Of a stretch of 17,374 nucleotides of DNA, positions 6,252 through 12,829 are shown in pieces; position 1 is the stretch's first letter; each line of letters begins with the position of its first letter. The stretch covers positions 1-17,374 of the forward strand of contig JUNU01000383.1 in the NCBI GenBank assembly GCA_001067655.1. The letters run 5' to 3'. The DNA is from Neisseria lactamica. GTDB lineage: Bacteria > Pseudomonadota > Gammaproteobacteria > Burkholderiales > Neisseriaceae. The translations under genes were made by a program, and so were the position numbers. The notes below the pieces were generated by a model, which was given only the letters and a program-made list of their open reading frames with translations, had not been told where the DNA came from and did no database searches.

Positions 6252-7286
6252 TCAATATTTGACTGTCCAGCCTATCTCGTCGCCCGCGCGCATCGGGACA
6301 AGTTCGCCGTCGCCGTATGGAACGCTTGCGGGGACGGTTTGGCTTTGCTTGACGAGGGTAATCGTGTCGGTGTTTTCGGCAATGCCGTAGAACCTTGCGC
6401 CGTTTTTAGAGGCGAAGGCTTCGAGTTTGTCCAACGCGCCTGCTTTTTCAAACACTTCGGCGTAAAGCTCGATGGCGGTCATGGCGCTGAACATGCCGGC
6501 GCAGCCGCAGGCGTTTTCTTTGGCGGATTTGGCGTGCGGCGCGGAGTCGGTGCCGAGGAAGAATTTGTGCGCCTTCTCGCCGGTAACGGCGGCGACCAAT
6601 GCCTGACGGTGGGTTTCGCGTTTGAGTACGGGCAGGCAGAAATGATGGGGGCGCACGCCGCCGACCAAGAGGTCGTTGCGGTTGAGCAGGAGGTGTTGCG
6701 GGGTCACGGAGGCGGCAACGTTGTCGCCTGCGTCCAAAACGAGGCGGGCGGCTTCGGCGGTGGTGATGTGTTCGAACACGACTTTAAGATTCGGCACTCG
6801 CGCCAAAACGGGTTTCATCACGCGTTCGATGAAGGCGGCTTCGCGGTCAAAGATGTCAATTTCGGGGTCGGTTACTTCGCCGTGAACAAGGAACAGGATG
6901 CCCTGTTTTGCCATTTCTTCCAACACGGGGATGAGTTTGAACAGGTCGGTTACGCCGGAATCGGAATTAGTGGTCGCGCCTGCGGGGTAGAGTTTGAAGG
7001 CGACGATGCCGGCGGCTTTGGCTTCGCGCACAAGCTCGGGCGTGGCTTGGTCGGTCAGGTAAAGCGTCATCAAAGGCTCAAACGCGCTGCCTTCGGGCAA
7101 TGCCGCCATGATACGCGCTTTGTAGGCAAGCGCGTCGGCTACGCTGACGACGGGCGGCTTGAGGTTGGGCATGATGACGGCACGCCCCATCTGGCGGGCG
7201 GTATAGGGGGCAACGGCTTGGAGCGCGTCGCCGTCGCGCAGGTGCAGGTGCATATCGTCAGGGCGGGTTATGGTCAGGGTTTGCAT
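6252..7286 (-). CDS. pyrC: Dihydroorotase, class II (de novo pyrimidine synthesis)
   Basis: This 344-residue enzyme cyclises carbamoyl-aspartate to dihydroorotate in the cytoplasm. All metal ligands expected from the E. coli enzyme can be found: His13 and His15 in DMHLHLRD, the lysine that becomes carboxylated at 98 in AFKLYPAG, His135 in VHGEVTD, His173 in EHITT, and Asp247 in GTDSAPH. The length is normal for the homodimeric class II family. AAGGAA lies about 5 bp before the ATG. The gene follows a lipoprotein gene in the same direction with a 70-bp gap holding an imperfect DUS hairpin that lacks a U tract, so partial readthrough from upstream is possible. I see no recognisable pyrimidine attenuator or leader hairpin. 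Confidence 0.96.
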   Translation of the reverse strand: MQTLTITRPDDMHLHLRDGDALQAVAPYTARQMGRAVIMPNLKPPVVSVADALAYKARIMAALPEGSAFEPLMTLYLTDQATPELVREAKAAGIVAFKLYPAGATTNSDSGVTDLFKLIPVLEEMAKQGILFLVHGEVTDPEIDIFDREAAFIERVMKPVLARVPNLKVVFEHITTAEAARLVLDAGDNVAASVTPQHLLLNRNDLLVGGVRPHHFCLPVLKRETHRQALVAAVTGEKAHKFFLGTDSAPHAKSAKENACGCAGMFSAMTAIELYAEVFEKAGALDKLEAFASKNGARFYGIAENTDTITLVKQSQTVPASVPYGDGELVPMRAGDEIGWTVKY

Positions 7287-7312
7287 GGGTGTTCCTTTTT
7301 AGATTTTTGGGT

Positions 7313-7352
7313 TTCAGACGACCCCTTGATGTTTCCTTAAAGCTCGTCTGAA
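7313..7352 (-). other. Imperfect inverted DUS pair between lipoprotein gene and pyrC
   Basis: Two uptake-sequence variants face each other (7313-7324 and 7341-7352), each one base off the 12-mer. They could form a hairpin, but on the minus strand it is followed by CCCAAAAATC rather than a U run. It is therefore a weak terminator at best, or a paired DUS that has begun to decay. Confidence 0.45.
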
Positions 7353-7356
7353 AAGG

Positions 7357-7959
7357 CTATTGCACAAGAACAGGCTTGCCGTTGTAGGACTGATGCGTCA
7401 GGTAAAACACCGCCTGTACGGGCAACTGGTCGGACGGGGTGGTTTTGATGGTCAGCAGGGTTTCTTCCGAGCTGCCCGGCGCGCGCCACGCATAAGAAAG
7501 CTGGCGGATCGGAATCGGCGATTCGGAGGCTTGATCGGTGCGCAATTCATTGTTCAAGCCACTCGGCGGGTTTTCCACCAATACCATAAACTGCTTGCGT
7601 ATCAGGGTTTCGTCCGCCCGCGCCGTCTTCACGCTGCAACTGTCGCCGGTCAGACTCAAATAATAATCCGCGCCGTCCTGCGTTTTCTTCCAAACGGCAA
7701 GCGCATCCGGTTCGACGAAGCCTGCGGGCAGCCTGCCGATTTCTTCCGCGCTCAAAGCCGTCAGCTTTTCATTATCGGCAAAAGAACGCACTTTATCGGC
7801 AGCCCCGTCAAAAGCGACGCAGCCTTGCCGGAACAATTCCGCTGCCGCGTTCGCACGATCCGCCATTTGCTCGGGCGGCACTTCTTCCCTGCCGCACGCC
7901 GCCAATAAAACGGAGAAAGCGGCAAGCGTCAAAAGCCTTGAAATCGGACGTTTCGCCAT
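7357..7959 (-). CDS. Predicted lipoprotein of unknown function
   Basis: This protein of 200 residues has a lipoprotein signal peptide: positively charged MAKRPISR, a hydrophobic core, and the lipobox LLAAC with the lipidated cysteine at 22. The residue after it is Gly, not Asp, which favours transfer to the outer membrane. The mature part contains two further cysteines (about 46 and 88) that could form a disulfide, and no enzyme motif that I recognise. It may belong to a Neisseria-restricted lipoprotein family (NMCC_0638-like), but I cannot confirm this from the sequence. The gene begins 13 bp after the tusA stop, and that spacer is almost exactly one uptake sequence. Co-transcription with tusA is therefore likely, while a functional link to sulfur transfer is not shown. 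Confidence 0.75.
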   Translation of the reverse strand: MAKRPISRLLTLAAFSVLLAACGREEVPPEQMADRANAAAELFRQGCVAFDGAADKVRSFADNEKLTALSAEEIGRLPAGFVEPDALAVWKKTQDGADYYLSLTGDSCSVKTARADETLIRKQFMVLVENPPSGLNNELRTDQASESPIPIRQLSYAWRAPGSSEETLLTIKTTPSDQLPVQAVFYLTHQSYNGKPVLVQ

Positions 7960-7960
7960 T

Positions 7961-7972
7961 TTCAGACGACCT
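7961..7972 (-). repeat. DUS filling the tusA-lipoprotein spacer
   Basis: Exact AGGTCGTCTGAA on the minus strand, starting directly after the tusA stop codon and ending one base before the lipoprotein ATG. With the last two bases of the TAA it creates AAAGG about 10 bp before the ATG, the only ribosome-site-like sequence there. Confidence 0.8.
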
Positions 7973-8197
7973 TTATTTGTGTTTCACAACCAGCGTGAAC
8001 ACGCCGTCTTCTTCACGCGATTCGAGCAAGACATGCCCAGTCTGGCGGCAGAACGCCTCAAAATCGCCGGGCGCGCCGCCGTCGGTCGCCAACACGGTCA
8101 GGACTTCGCCCGCCTGCATTTGCGCCAAGGCTTTTTTGGTTTTCAAAATCGGCAAAGGGCATCTGAGCCCCTTCAAGTCTAAGGTGTGTGCGTTCAT
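7973..8197 (-). CDS. tusA: TusA/SirA-family sulfurtransferase
   Basis: A 74-residue protein with the TusA signature CPLP at 13-16 after the DLKGLR strand; Cys13 would carry the persulfide. TusA proteins relay sulfur from a cysteine desulfurase to tRNA 2-thiouridine synthesis, or to molybdenum-cofactor and other sulfur pathways. The rest of the fold is recognisable: helix KTKKALAQMQ, strand EVLTVLATD, then PGDFEAFCRQTGH. The true start is the internal ATG giving MNAHTLDLKG; a much longer open frame upstream on the same strand is only a shadow of the opposite gene. The short length is typical. The gene shares a divergent spacer of about 108 bp with the CNP1-like gene and heads a probable operon with the lipoprotein gene. 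Which member of the TusA/YedF/YeeD group it represents cannot be settled here. Confidence 0.88.
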   Translation of the reverse strand: MNAHTLDLKGLRCPLPILKTKKALAQMQAGEVLTVLATDGGAPGDFEAFCRQTGHVLLESREEDGVFTLVVKHK

Positions 8198-8305
8198 ATT
8201 TTCCGATGTTCCGTTAACAGGATTAACATGAATTATACCGTACTTACTTGCACCCCACCCCGCCAAACCCATAAAATAAAGCCGTTTTTCACTTTGGAGC
8301 ACACC

Positions 8306-8917
8306 ATGCGCCGTCTCGCCCTCCTGACTCTCTGCCTCGCCGCCACGGCAGTCAACGCCGCCGGATTCAGCGAAAAAGATACCCCCTTCAACACACGCTA
8401 CAAAGAAAGCCCCGAAGAAGCCGCAGCCCGCGAGTTCGCCGAACAAAAAACCGCGCTCCCGCCGCTGCCCGACACCCAATCCGGCGACTGGTTCGACCTC
8501 TACGTCAGCGAAGACTACGGCAAACAGCCCAAAATCCTTCTCAGCAGCCTGCAAATCATGCCCTCTCCCGACGGCAGCATCCGCTACATCCTCAACGTCC
8601 GTTCCGACAAAGGCCATGACAACCTGACCGTCGAAGGCCTCTTCTGCGCCCGTTCGTCCTTCACATACGGCAAAGACAAACGCTCGTCTTATAAAGTGTT
8701 CGGCTACGGCGACACCGTCAACCGCCGCTGGATCGAGCCGCGCAAAGCCGAATGGAAACCCATAGGCTCGACCTTCAACAAAAACGACGCGATGCGCGCT
8801 GTCCTCTACCAAGCCTTCTGTACCGACGGCGTACCGAACACCACCGAAGGCCTGGTCAAACGCCTTAAAGAACGCGCCGGACGCTACGCGCCAAAGATGG
8901 TAACCCACGACAAATAA
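8306..8917 (+). CDS. Exported CNP1-like family protein
   Basis: The product is 203 residues from the ATG at 8306, which has TTGGAG 6 bp upstream; an upstream in-frame ATG (8186) overlaps tusA and lacks such a site. A Sec signal peptide is clear (MRRLALLTLCLAATAVNA, cleavage near residue 18). The mature domain contains FDLYVSEDY, then ILLSSLQIMPSPDGSIRYIL, NVRSDKGHDNLTVEGLFCA and a tryptophan-rich block RRWIEPRKAEWKPI, ending with QAFCTDG. This matches the CNP1-like ('cryptic neisserial protein') family as I recall it, whose function is unknown. Two conserved cysteines (in GLFCA and QAFCTDG) may form a disulfide in the periplasm. It is transcribed alone and converges on fumC across a shared hairpin. 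Confidence 0.85.
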   Translation: MRRLALLTLCLAATAVNAAGFSEKDTPFNTRYKESPEEAAAREFAEQKTALPPLPDTQSGDWFDLYVSEDYGKQPKILLSSLQIMPSPDGSIRYILNVRSDKGHDNLTVEGLFCARSSFTYGKDKRSSYKVFGYGDTVNRRWIEPRKAEWKPIGSTFNKNDAMRAVLYQAFCTDGVPNTTEGLVKRLKERAGRYAPKMVTHDK

Positions 8918-8944
8918 GCTGTTTGACGGTTTCAAAAAATCAAA

Positions 8945-8980
8945 AAAGGTCGTCTGAAACATTTTCAGACGACCTTTGCC
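8945..8980 (-). terminator. DUS-pair terminator between convergent genes
   Basis: A perfect 15-bp stem (8945-8959 with 8963-8977) holds two inverted exact uptake sequences around a 3-nt loop. On the minus strand it leads into a run of six T, fitting fumC termination. On the plus strand only TTT follows, so it is weaker for the CNP1-like gene. Confidence 0.8.
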
Positions 8981-8997
8981 GTATTTCAAACCGTCAA

Positions 8998-10386
8998 TCA
9001 GCGCGGATGAACCATATCGGCGGGGACGACCAGTTCGTCAAATTCTTCGCCTGTCAGCAAGCCCAGTTCGACGGCAGTTTCGCGCAGCGATTTGTCGTTT
9101 TTGTAGGCGGTTTTGGCGACTTTGGCGGCATTTTCGTAACCGATTTTGCGGTTCAGCGCGGTAACGAGCATCAGGGAATGGTGCAGGAAATAGTCGATTT
9201 TTTCCGGTACGGGTTCGATACCGGCGGCGCAGTGTTCATTGAAGCTGTTGCACGCGTCGCCCAAGAGGCGGATGGATTGCAAGAGATTGTAGGCGATGAC
9301 GGGCATATAGACGTTCAGCTCGAAATTGCCCGACGCGCCCGCCATGCCGATGGTAACGTCGTTGCCGAACACTTGGCAGCACACCATGGTCATTGCTTCG
9401 CATTGGGTCGGGTTGACTTTGCCCGGCATGATGGACGAACCCGGCTCGTTTTCGGGGATTTTGATTTCGCCCAAACCGCAGCGCGGGCCGCTTGCCAGCC
9501 AACGGATGTCGTTGGCGATTTTGTTCAGGCTTGCCGCCAGCGTTTTCAATGCGCCCGAAGCGGCAACGGCGGCATCGCGTCCGCCCAAGGCTTCAAATTT
9601 GTTCGGCGCGCTGACAAACGGCAGGCCGGACAGTTCGGCGAGTTTGGCTGCGGCTTTTTCGGCGTATTCGGGATGGCTGTTCAAACCCGTGCCGACTGCC
9701 GTGCCGCCCAAGGCAAGTTCGTACAAACCTTTGAGCGCGTCGTTCAGACGGCCTAAGCCGTGGTCGAGCTGGGAAACGTAGCCGGAAAACTCTTGACCCA
9801 AAGTCAGCGGCGTCGCGTCCTGCAAATGGGTGCGGCCGATTTTGACGATGGGGGCGAATTCTTTGGCTTTTTTGTCCAATGTGTCGCGCAGGGCTTGGAC
9901 GGCGGGGATGAGGTGGCGGTTGATTTCAATCGCGGCGGCAACGTGGATGGCGGTCGGGAACGCGTCGTTGGTCGATTGCGCGTGGTTCACATGATCGTTG
10001 GGATGGACGGGCTGGTACGCCGCCAAACCCGTACCGGCGATTTCGTTGGCGCGGTTCGCCAGCACTTCGTTCATGTTCATATTGGACTGCGTGCCGGAAC
10101 CGGTCTGCCAAACCACTAAGGGGAACTGCCCGTCGAGCTTGCCGTTCAACACGTCGTCCGCCGCCTGCGTAATCAAATCCGCCTGCTCAGGCTTAATCCT
10201 GCCGAGGGAAACATTGGTGGCGGCTGCGGCTTTTTTCACCAGCGCCAAAGCATAAATCAACGGCTGCGGTAGGGTTTCGCCACCGATTTTGAAATTGTTG
10301 CGGCTGCGCTGGGTCTGCGCGCCCCAATAGGCTTCGGACGGGACTTCGACATTGCCCATGGTGTCGTGTTCGGTACGGGTGCTCAT
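8998..10386 (-). CDS. fumC: Fumarate hydratase, class II (TCA cycle)
   Basis: An oxygen-stable, iron-free fumarase of 462 residues that interconverts fumarate and malate. The superfamily signature GSSIMPGKVNP lies around residues 314-324 and supplies the flexible catalytic serine loop. Substrate-contact motifs include GSGTQSNMN, STNDAFPTA and GRTHLQDATP. I chose the ATG at 10386 (MSTRTEHDTMG) because AGGAGA precedes it at good spacing; an in-frame ATG 10 codons earlier has no ribosome site and lies within the AT-rich leader. The length equals that of other FumC proteins. Its promoter is unusually readable: TATAAT at 10432-10437 with a -35 box inside a DUS, followed by a palindrome near the start of transcription. 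An AGGCCGTCTGAA uptake-sequence variant is found inside the gene at 9743. Confidence 0.97.
   Translation of the reverse strand: MSTRTEHDTMGNVEVPSEAYWGAQTQRSRNNFKIGGETLPQPLIYALALVKKAAAATNVSLGRIKPEQADLITQAADDVLNGKLDGQFPLVVWQTGSGTQSNMNMNEVLANRANEIAGTGLAAYQPVHPNDHVNHAQSTNDAFPTAIHVAAAIEINRHLIPAVQALRDTLDKKAKEFAPIVKIGRTHLQDATPLTLGQEFSGYVSQLDHGLGRLNDALKGLYELALGGTAVGTGLNSHPEYAEKAAAKLAELSGLPFVSAPNKFEALGGRDAAVAASGALKTLAASLNKIANDIRWLASGPRCGLGEIKIPENEPGSSIMPGKVNPTQCEAMTMVCCQVFGNDVTIGMAGASGNFELNVYMPVIAYNLLQSIRLLGDACNSFNEHCAAGIEPVPEKIDYFLHHSLMLVTALNRKIGYENAAKVAKTAYKNDKSLRETAVELGLLTGEEFDELVVPADMVHPR
9743..9754 (-). repeat. AG-dialect DUS inside fumC
   Basis: Exact AGGCCGTCTGAA on the minus strand, differing from the dominant form by one base (C for T at position 4). 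It is in the coding direction of fumC. Confidence 0.65.
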
Positions 10387-10411
10387 GCGTTTCTCCTGAA
10401 TTAAACGATAA

Positions 10412-10426
10412 TGCAAATAATTTGCA
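10412..10426. promoter_or_regulatory. Palindrome at the fumC transcription start
   Basis: TGCAAA-TAA-TTTGCA is a perfect 6-bp inverted repeat with a 3-bp centre. It begins about 6 bp after the -10 box, so it covers the expected start site. This is the right place for a repressor operator. It does not match the FNR or OxyR consensus. It may also be chance in AT-rich DNA. Confidence 0.35.
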
Positions 10427-10431
10427 AGCGT

Positions 10432-10460
10432 ATTATAGCGGGCAGGAGGTCGTCTGAAAA
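10432..10460 (-). promoter_or_regulatory. fumC promoter with -35 box overlapping a DUS
   Basis: On the minus strand TTTTCA (10455-10460), a 17-bp spacer and a perfect TATAAT (10432-10437) form a good sigma-70 promoter. The -35 hexamer overlaps the exact DUS at 10447-10458. Start of transcription would be near 10425, about 40 bp before the fumC ATG. Confidence 0.6.
10447..10458 (+). repeat. DUS overlapping the fumC promoter
   Basis: Exact AGGTCGTCTGAA without an inverted partner. Its last bases form part of the minus-strand -35 box of fumC, and the rest of it fills most of the promoter spacer. Confidence 0.85.
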
Positions 10461-10571
10461 GCGGGGGAAGGAGGTTTGAAGTAAGCAGTTTCGGACGGCG
10501 TTTTGAAAGCTGAAAAGAAGATTGAGACAGACGAAGGAATTGTGTTTAACCTGTTTGGGCTGTGCCAAAAT

Positions 10572-10624
10572 GAAAAAAGGTCGTCTGAAAACCTTATTGA
10601 CATTGATAGGTTTTCAGACGACCT
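10572..10624 (-). terminator. DUS-pair terminator after pta
   Basis: A perfect 17-bp stem (10578-10594 with 10608-10624) contains inverted exact uptake sequences around a 13-nt loop. The minus strand then reads six T. It lies 26 bp after the pta stop. Confidence 0.85.
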
Positions 10625-10649
10625 GTGCTTACTTTAAAAATTCAAGTAA

Positions 10650-12152
10650 TCAGTTTGCCATTTGTTTTGCCTGAACCGCTGTCAGGGCGATGGTGAAGAC
10701 GATGTCTTCTACCAATGCGCCGCGGGAGAGGTCGTTGACCGGTTTGCGCAAACCTTGCAACAGCGGGCCGACGCTCAGGACGTTGGCGCTGCGTTGTACG
10801 GCTTTGTAGGTGCAGTTGCCGGTGTTGAGGCTTGGGAAAATCAGGACGGTTGCCTGACCGGCGACGGTGCTTTCAGGGGCTTTGGTTTTGCCGATTTCAG
10901 GCACGGTAGCCGCATCGTATTGCAGCGGGCCGTCAATTTCCAAGTCCGGGCGTTTTTCTTTTGCCAGTTTGGTGGCTTCAATCACGGCATCGACATCAGG
11001 GCCGCTGCCTGAGTTGATGGTGGAGTAGGAAATCATGGCAACTTTAGGCGGAATACCGAAGGCTTTGGCAGTATCGGCGGATTGGATGGCGATATCGGCA
11101 AGCTGTTCGGGCGTCGGGTTCGGGTTGACCGCGCAGTCGCCGAAGACGAGGACTTGGTTGGGCAGCAGCATAAAGAATACGCTGGATACAAGGCTCGCGC
11201 CCGGTGCGGTTTTAATCAGCTGCAAGGCGGGGCGGATGGTGTTGGCGGTCGTATGAACGGCACCGGATACCAAGCCGTCCACGTCGTTTTGCGCCATCAT
11301 CATGGTGCCGAGGACGACGGTGTCTTGCAGTTGTTTGCGGGCGTCTTCAGGCGTCAGGCCTTTGGATTTGCGCAATTCGCACATCGGTTCAACGTATTGT
11401 TCGATCAATGTAGCGGGATCGACGATTTCCAAAGAGTCAGGCAGGTTGATGCCGCGTTCTTTGGCAACGGCTTCAACTTCTTCTCGTTTGGCAAGCAAAA
11501 CGCAGCGTGCAATGCCTTTTTCGTGGCAGATGGCGGCTGCGGCGACGGTACGCGGCTCTGCGCCTTCGGGCAGGACGATGCGCATATTGGCTTTACGGGC
11601 AAAATCAATCAGGTTGTAACGGAATTGGGCGGGAGAAAGGCGGGATGCTTCGCGTTTTGCCAAAACAGATACGTCTTTGAGCGCGCTGCTTGAACCGTAG
11701 AACGTCAGTCCAGTCAGGCGGGCAACTTCTTCGCCCACGGATGCTGCCGCGCCTTCAATAATGAAGCCTTCCAAGAGGCCTGGAGAGTTGGTGTAAAGCT
11801 GTTTGGCAAGGTTGATTCGGTGTGCCGCTTCGGCTGCGTCGGCACTGTCAGATTGCAATGCCAAGACTACGCCTGCATCCAAAGACAGCGCCAGCTCGAC
11901 GTTTTTGCCGGACAGGAAGAGTTTGTCCGCATCGGGGGCAATGCCTTCGATAACGAGTTTATCGGTATTGAGTGCGACGGCTTTGCCGACTACAGCGTCA
12001 AACCAGTCGTCGCTTTTGCCTTGTGCCAACAGGGTTTCGGCGGATGCGTCGAGCGGTTGGAAAACTTGCGCGCCCAAAGCTTGGGCAAAGGCTTTGCTTG
12101 CTGCTGCCACGTCCAAACCGGCGGATACCGGAGCGACCAATAATTTAGCCAT
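10650..12152 (-). CDS. pta: Phosphate acetyltransferase
   Basis: A 500-residue cytoplasmic enzyme that exchanges acetyl groups between CoA and phosphate, linking acetyl-CoA to acetyl phosphate and, with acetate kinase, to acetate and ATP. The C-terminal two thirds (about 170-495) form the PTA_PTB catalytic domain, with DGLVSGAVHTTANTIRPALQ, ISYSTINSGSGPDVD, DGPLQYDAAT and FPSLNTGNCTYKAVQR. The N-terminal domain is shorter than in the roughly 714-residue enterobacterial enzyme: there is room for only part of the BioD-like and DRTGG regulatory regions, and I see no P-loop. AAAGGA precedes the ATG. The ackA gene is not adjacent. Transcription probably starts from a promoter at 12222-12251 and ends at the DUS hairpin downstream. 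Confidence 0.95.
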   Translation of the reverse strand: MAKLLVAPVSAGLDVAAASKAFAQALGAQVFQPLDASAETLLAQGKSDDWFDAVVGKAVALNTDKLVIEGIAPDADKLFLSGKNVELALSLDAGVVLALQSDSADAAEAAHRINLAKQLYTNSPGLLEGFIIEGAAASVGEEVARLTGLTFYGSSSALKDVSVLAKREASRLSPAQFRYNLIDFARKANMRIVLPEGAEPRTVAAAAICHEKGIARCVLLAKREEVEAVAKERGINLPDSLEIVDPATLIEQYVEPMCELRKSKGLTPEDARKQLQDTVVLGTMMMAQNDVDGLVSGAVHTTANTIRPALQLIKTAPGASLVSSVFFMLLPNQVLVFGDCAVNPNPTPEQLADIAIQSADTAKAFGIPPKVAMISYSTINSGSGPDVDAVIEATKLAKEKRPDLEIDGPLQYDAATVPEIGKTKAPESTVAGQATVLIFPSLNTGNCTYKAVQRSANVLSVGPLLQGLRKPVNDLSRGALVEDIVFTIALTAVQAKQMAN

Positions 12153-12221
12153 GATATGTGTCCTTTCTGTGTGAATGTCGTCCGCCGACGCCGTGATAAA
12201 GGCGCAACGGCAATGGGCTTA

Positions 12222-12251
12222 ATACTAACAAACAAACCGCATTTCCAACAA
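12222..12251 (-). promoter_or_regulatory. Candidate pta promoter
   Basis: On the minus strand TTGTTG (12246-12251) and TAGTAT (12222-12227) are separated by 18 bp, about 70 bp before the pta ATG. Two mismatches to the -35 and one to the -10 consensus; motif match only. Confidence 0.4.
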
Positions 12252-12518
12252 GGTTAAATGTTAATGGATTGAGTGAAAATGCAATGGATTTTTAAGAAAC
12301 GCTTGGAAAGCCGGTTAAAATTACCCCCCTTTCCTTTTAATCTTTCCTGATTACTGCGGACAATGCCGTTTGACATGAAAAAAGCCAAGCCCTGTAACAT
12401 ACAGAACCCAGCTGATAGCAACCATCTGAACAGGTTTTAATGAATACTCAAGATTTAAAGGTTTCCTTACCTTCAAATTCGAGTTTTCAGACGACCTCCC
12501 GTTTCGGCAACCAAATCT
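12252..12518. other. Spacer without a recognisable gene
   Basis: This is part of the 677-bp gap between pta and the disulfide reductase gene. It is AT-rich and holds one exact DUS at 12486-12497. A minus-strand frame at 12351-12728 (125 codons) reads through the tandem repeat and shows no signal, motif or ribosome site, so I treat it as chance. On the plus strand a 21-codon frame (MKKAKPC..., near 12375) lacks support. Confidence 0.5.
12486..12497 (-). repeat. DNA uptake sequence
   Basis: Exact 12-mer on the minus strand, unpaired, in the spacer upstream of the tandem repeat. Confidence 0.85.
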
Positions 12519-12690
12519 GCCGTAGGTCAGATTCTTGAATCTGACATCTCCATCTGCCACAACGCGTAAAGAAAACAGAAACATCAAATATTCGTCGGAT
12601 ACAAGCCGTAGGTCAGATTCTCGAATCTGACATCTCCCTCTGCCATAACACGTAAAGAAAACAGAAACATCAAATATTCGTCGGATACAA
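12519..12690. repeat. Two tandem 86-bp repeats containing palindromes
   Basis: Copy 1 (12519-12604) and copy 2 (12605-12690) differ at only four positions by my reading. Each starts GCCGTAG and carries a palindrome of 9-bp arms (GTCAGATTC with GAATCTGAC) at 12526-12545 and 12612-12631, separated by TT or TC. The right boundary is followed by ATATCCGA, which pairs with the repeat end TCGGATA. The sequence recalls the small dispersed intergenic repeats common in Neisseria, but it is not the dRS3 (ATTCCC...GGGAAT) or Correia motif. No ORF of merit crosses it. Confidence 0.85.
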
Positions 12691-12756
12691 ATATCCGAAC
12701 TACACATTACACAGCAATGACGCCGCAACTGATTTTATTTCGCAACGCAAAGACAA

Positions 12757-12801
12757 AAAGGTCGTCTGAAAACCTTAAATCAGGTTTTCAGACGACCTTT
12801 C
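12757..12801 (-). terminator. DUS-pair terminator after the disulfide reductase gene
   Basis: A perfect 19-bp stem (12757-12775 with 12782-12800), a 6-nt loop and, on the minus strand, five T. The inner stem AGGTCGTCTGAAAACCT is identical to that of the pta terminator, so the pair shares more than the 12-mer. Confidence 0.85.
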
Positions 12802-12829
12802 ATTCTAACAGACCGATTAGGTCAACCCA

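Noticed and set aside
6132..7340. Long plus-strand open frame of 402 codons opposite pyrC
   Set aside because: It is the antisense of pyrC, has no ribosome site, and its translation is glycine- and histidine-rich with no family motif, while the pyrC strand shows every catalytic residue.
8198..8989. Upstream extension of the tusA frame to a 338-residue protein
   Set aside because: The extra part is antisense to the CNP1-like gene; the internal ATG gives a TusA protein of normal length.
12351..12728. Minus-strand 125-codon frame through the tandem repeat
   Set aside because: Much of it is just translation of the 86-bp repeat in two phases, with no signal peptide, motif or ribosome site.
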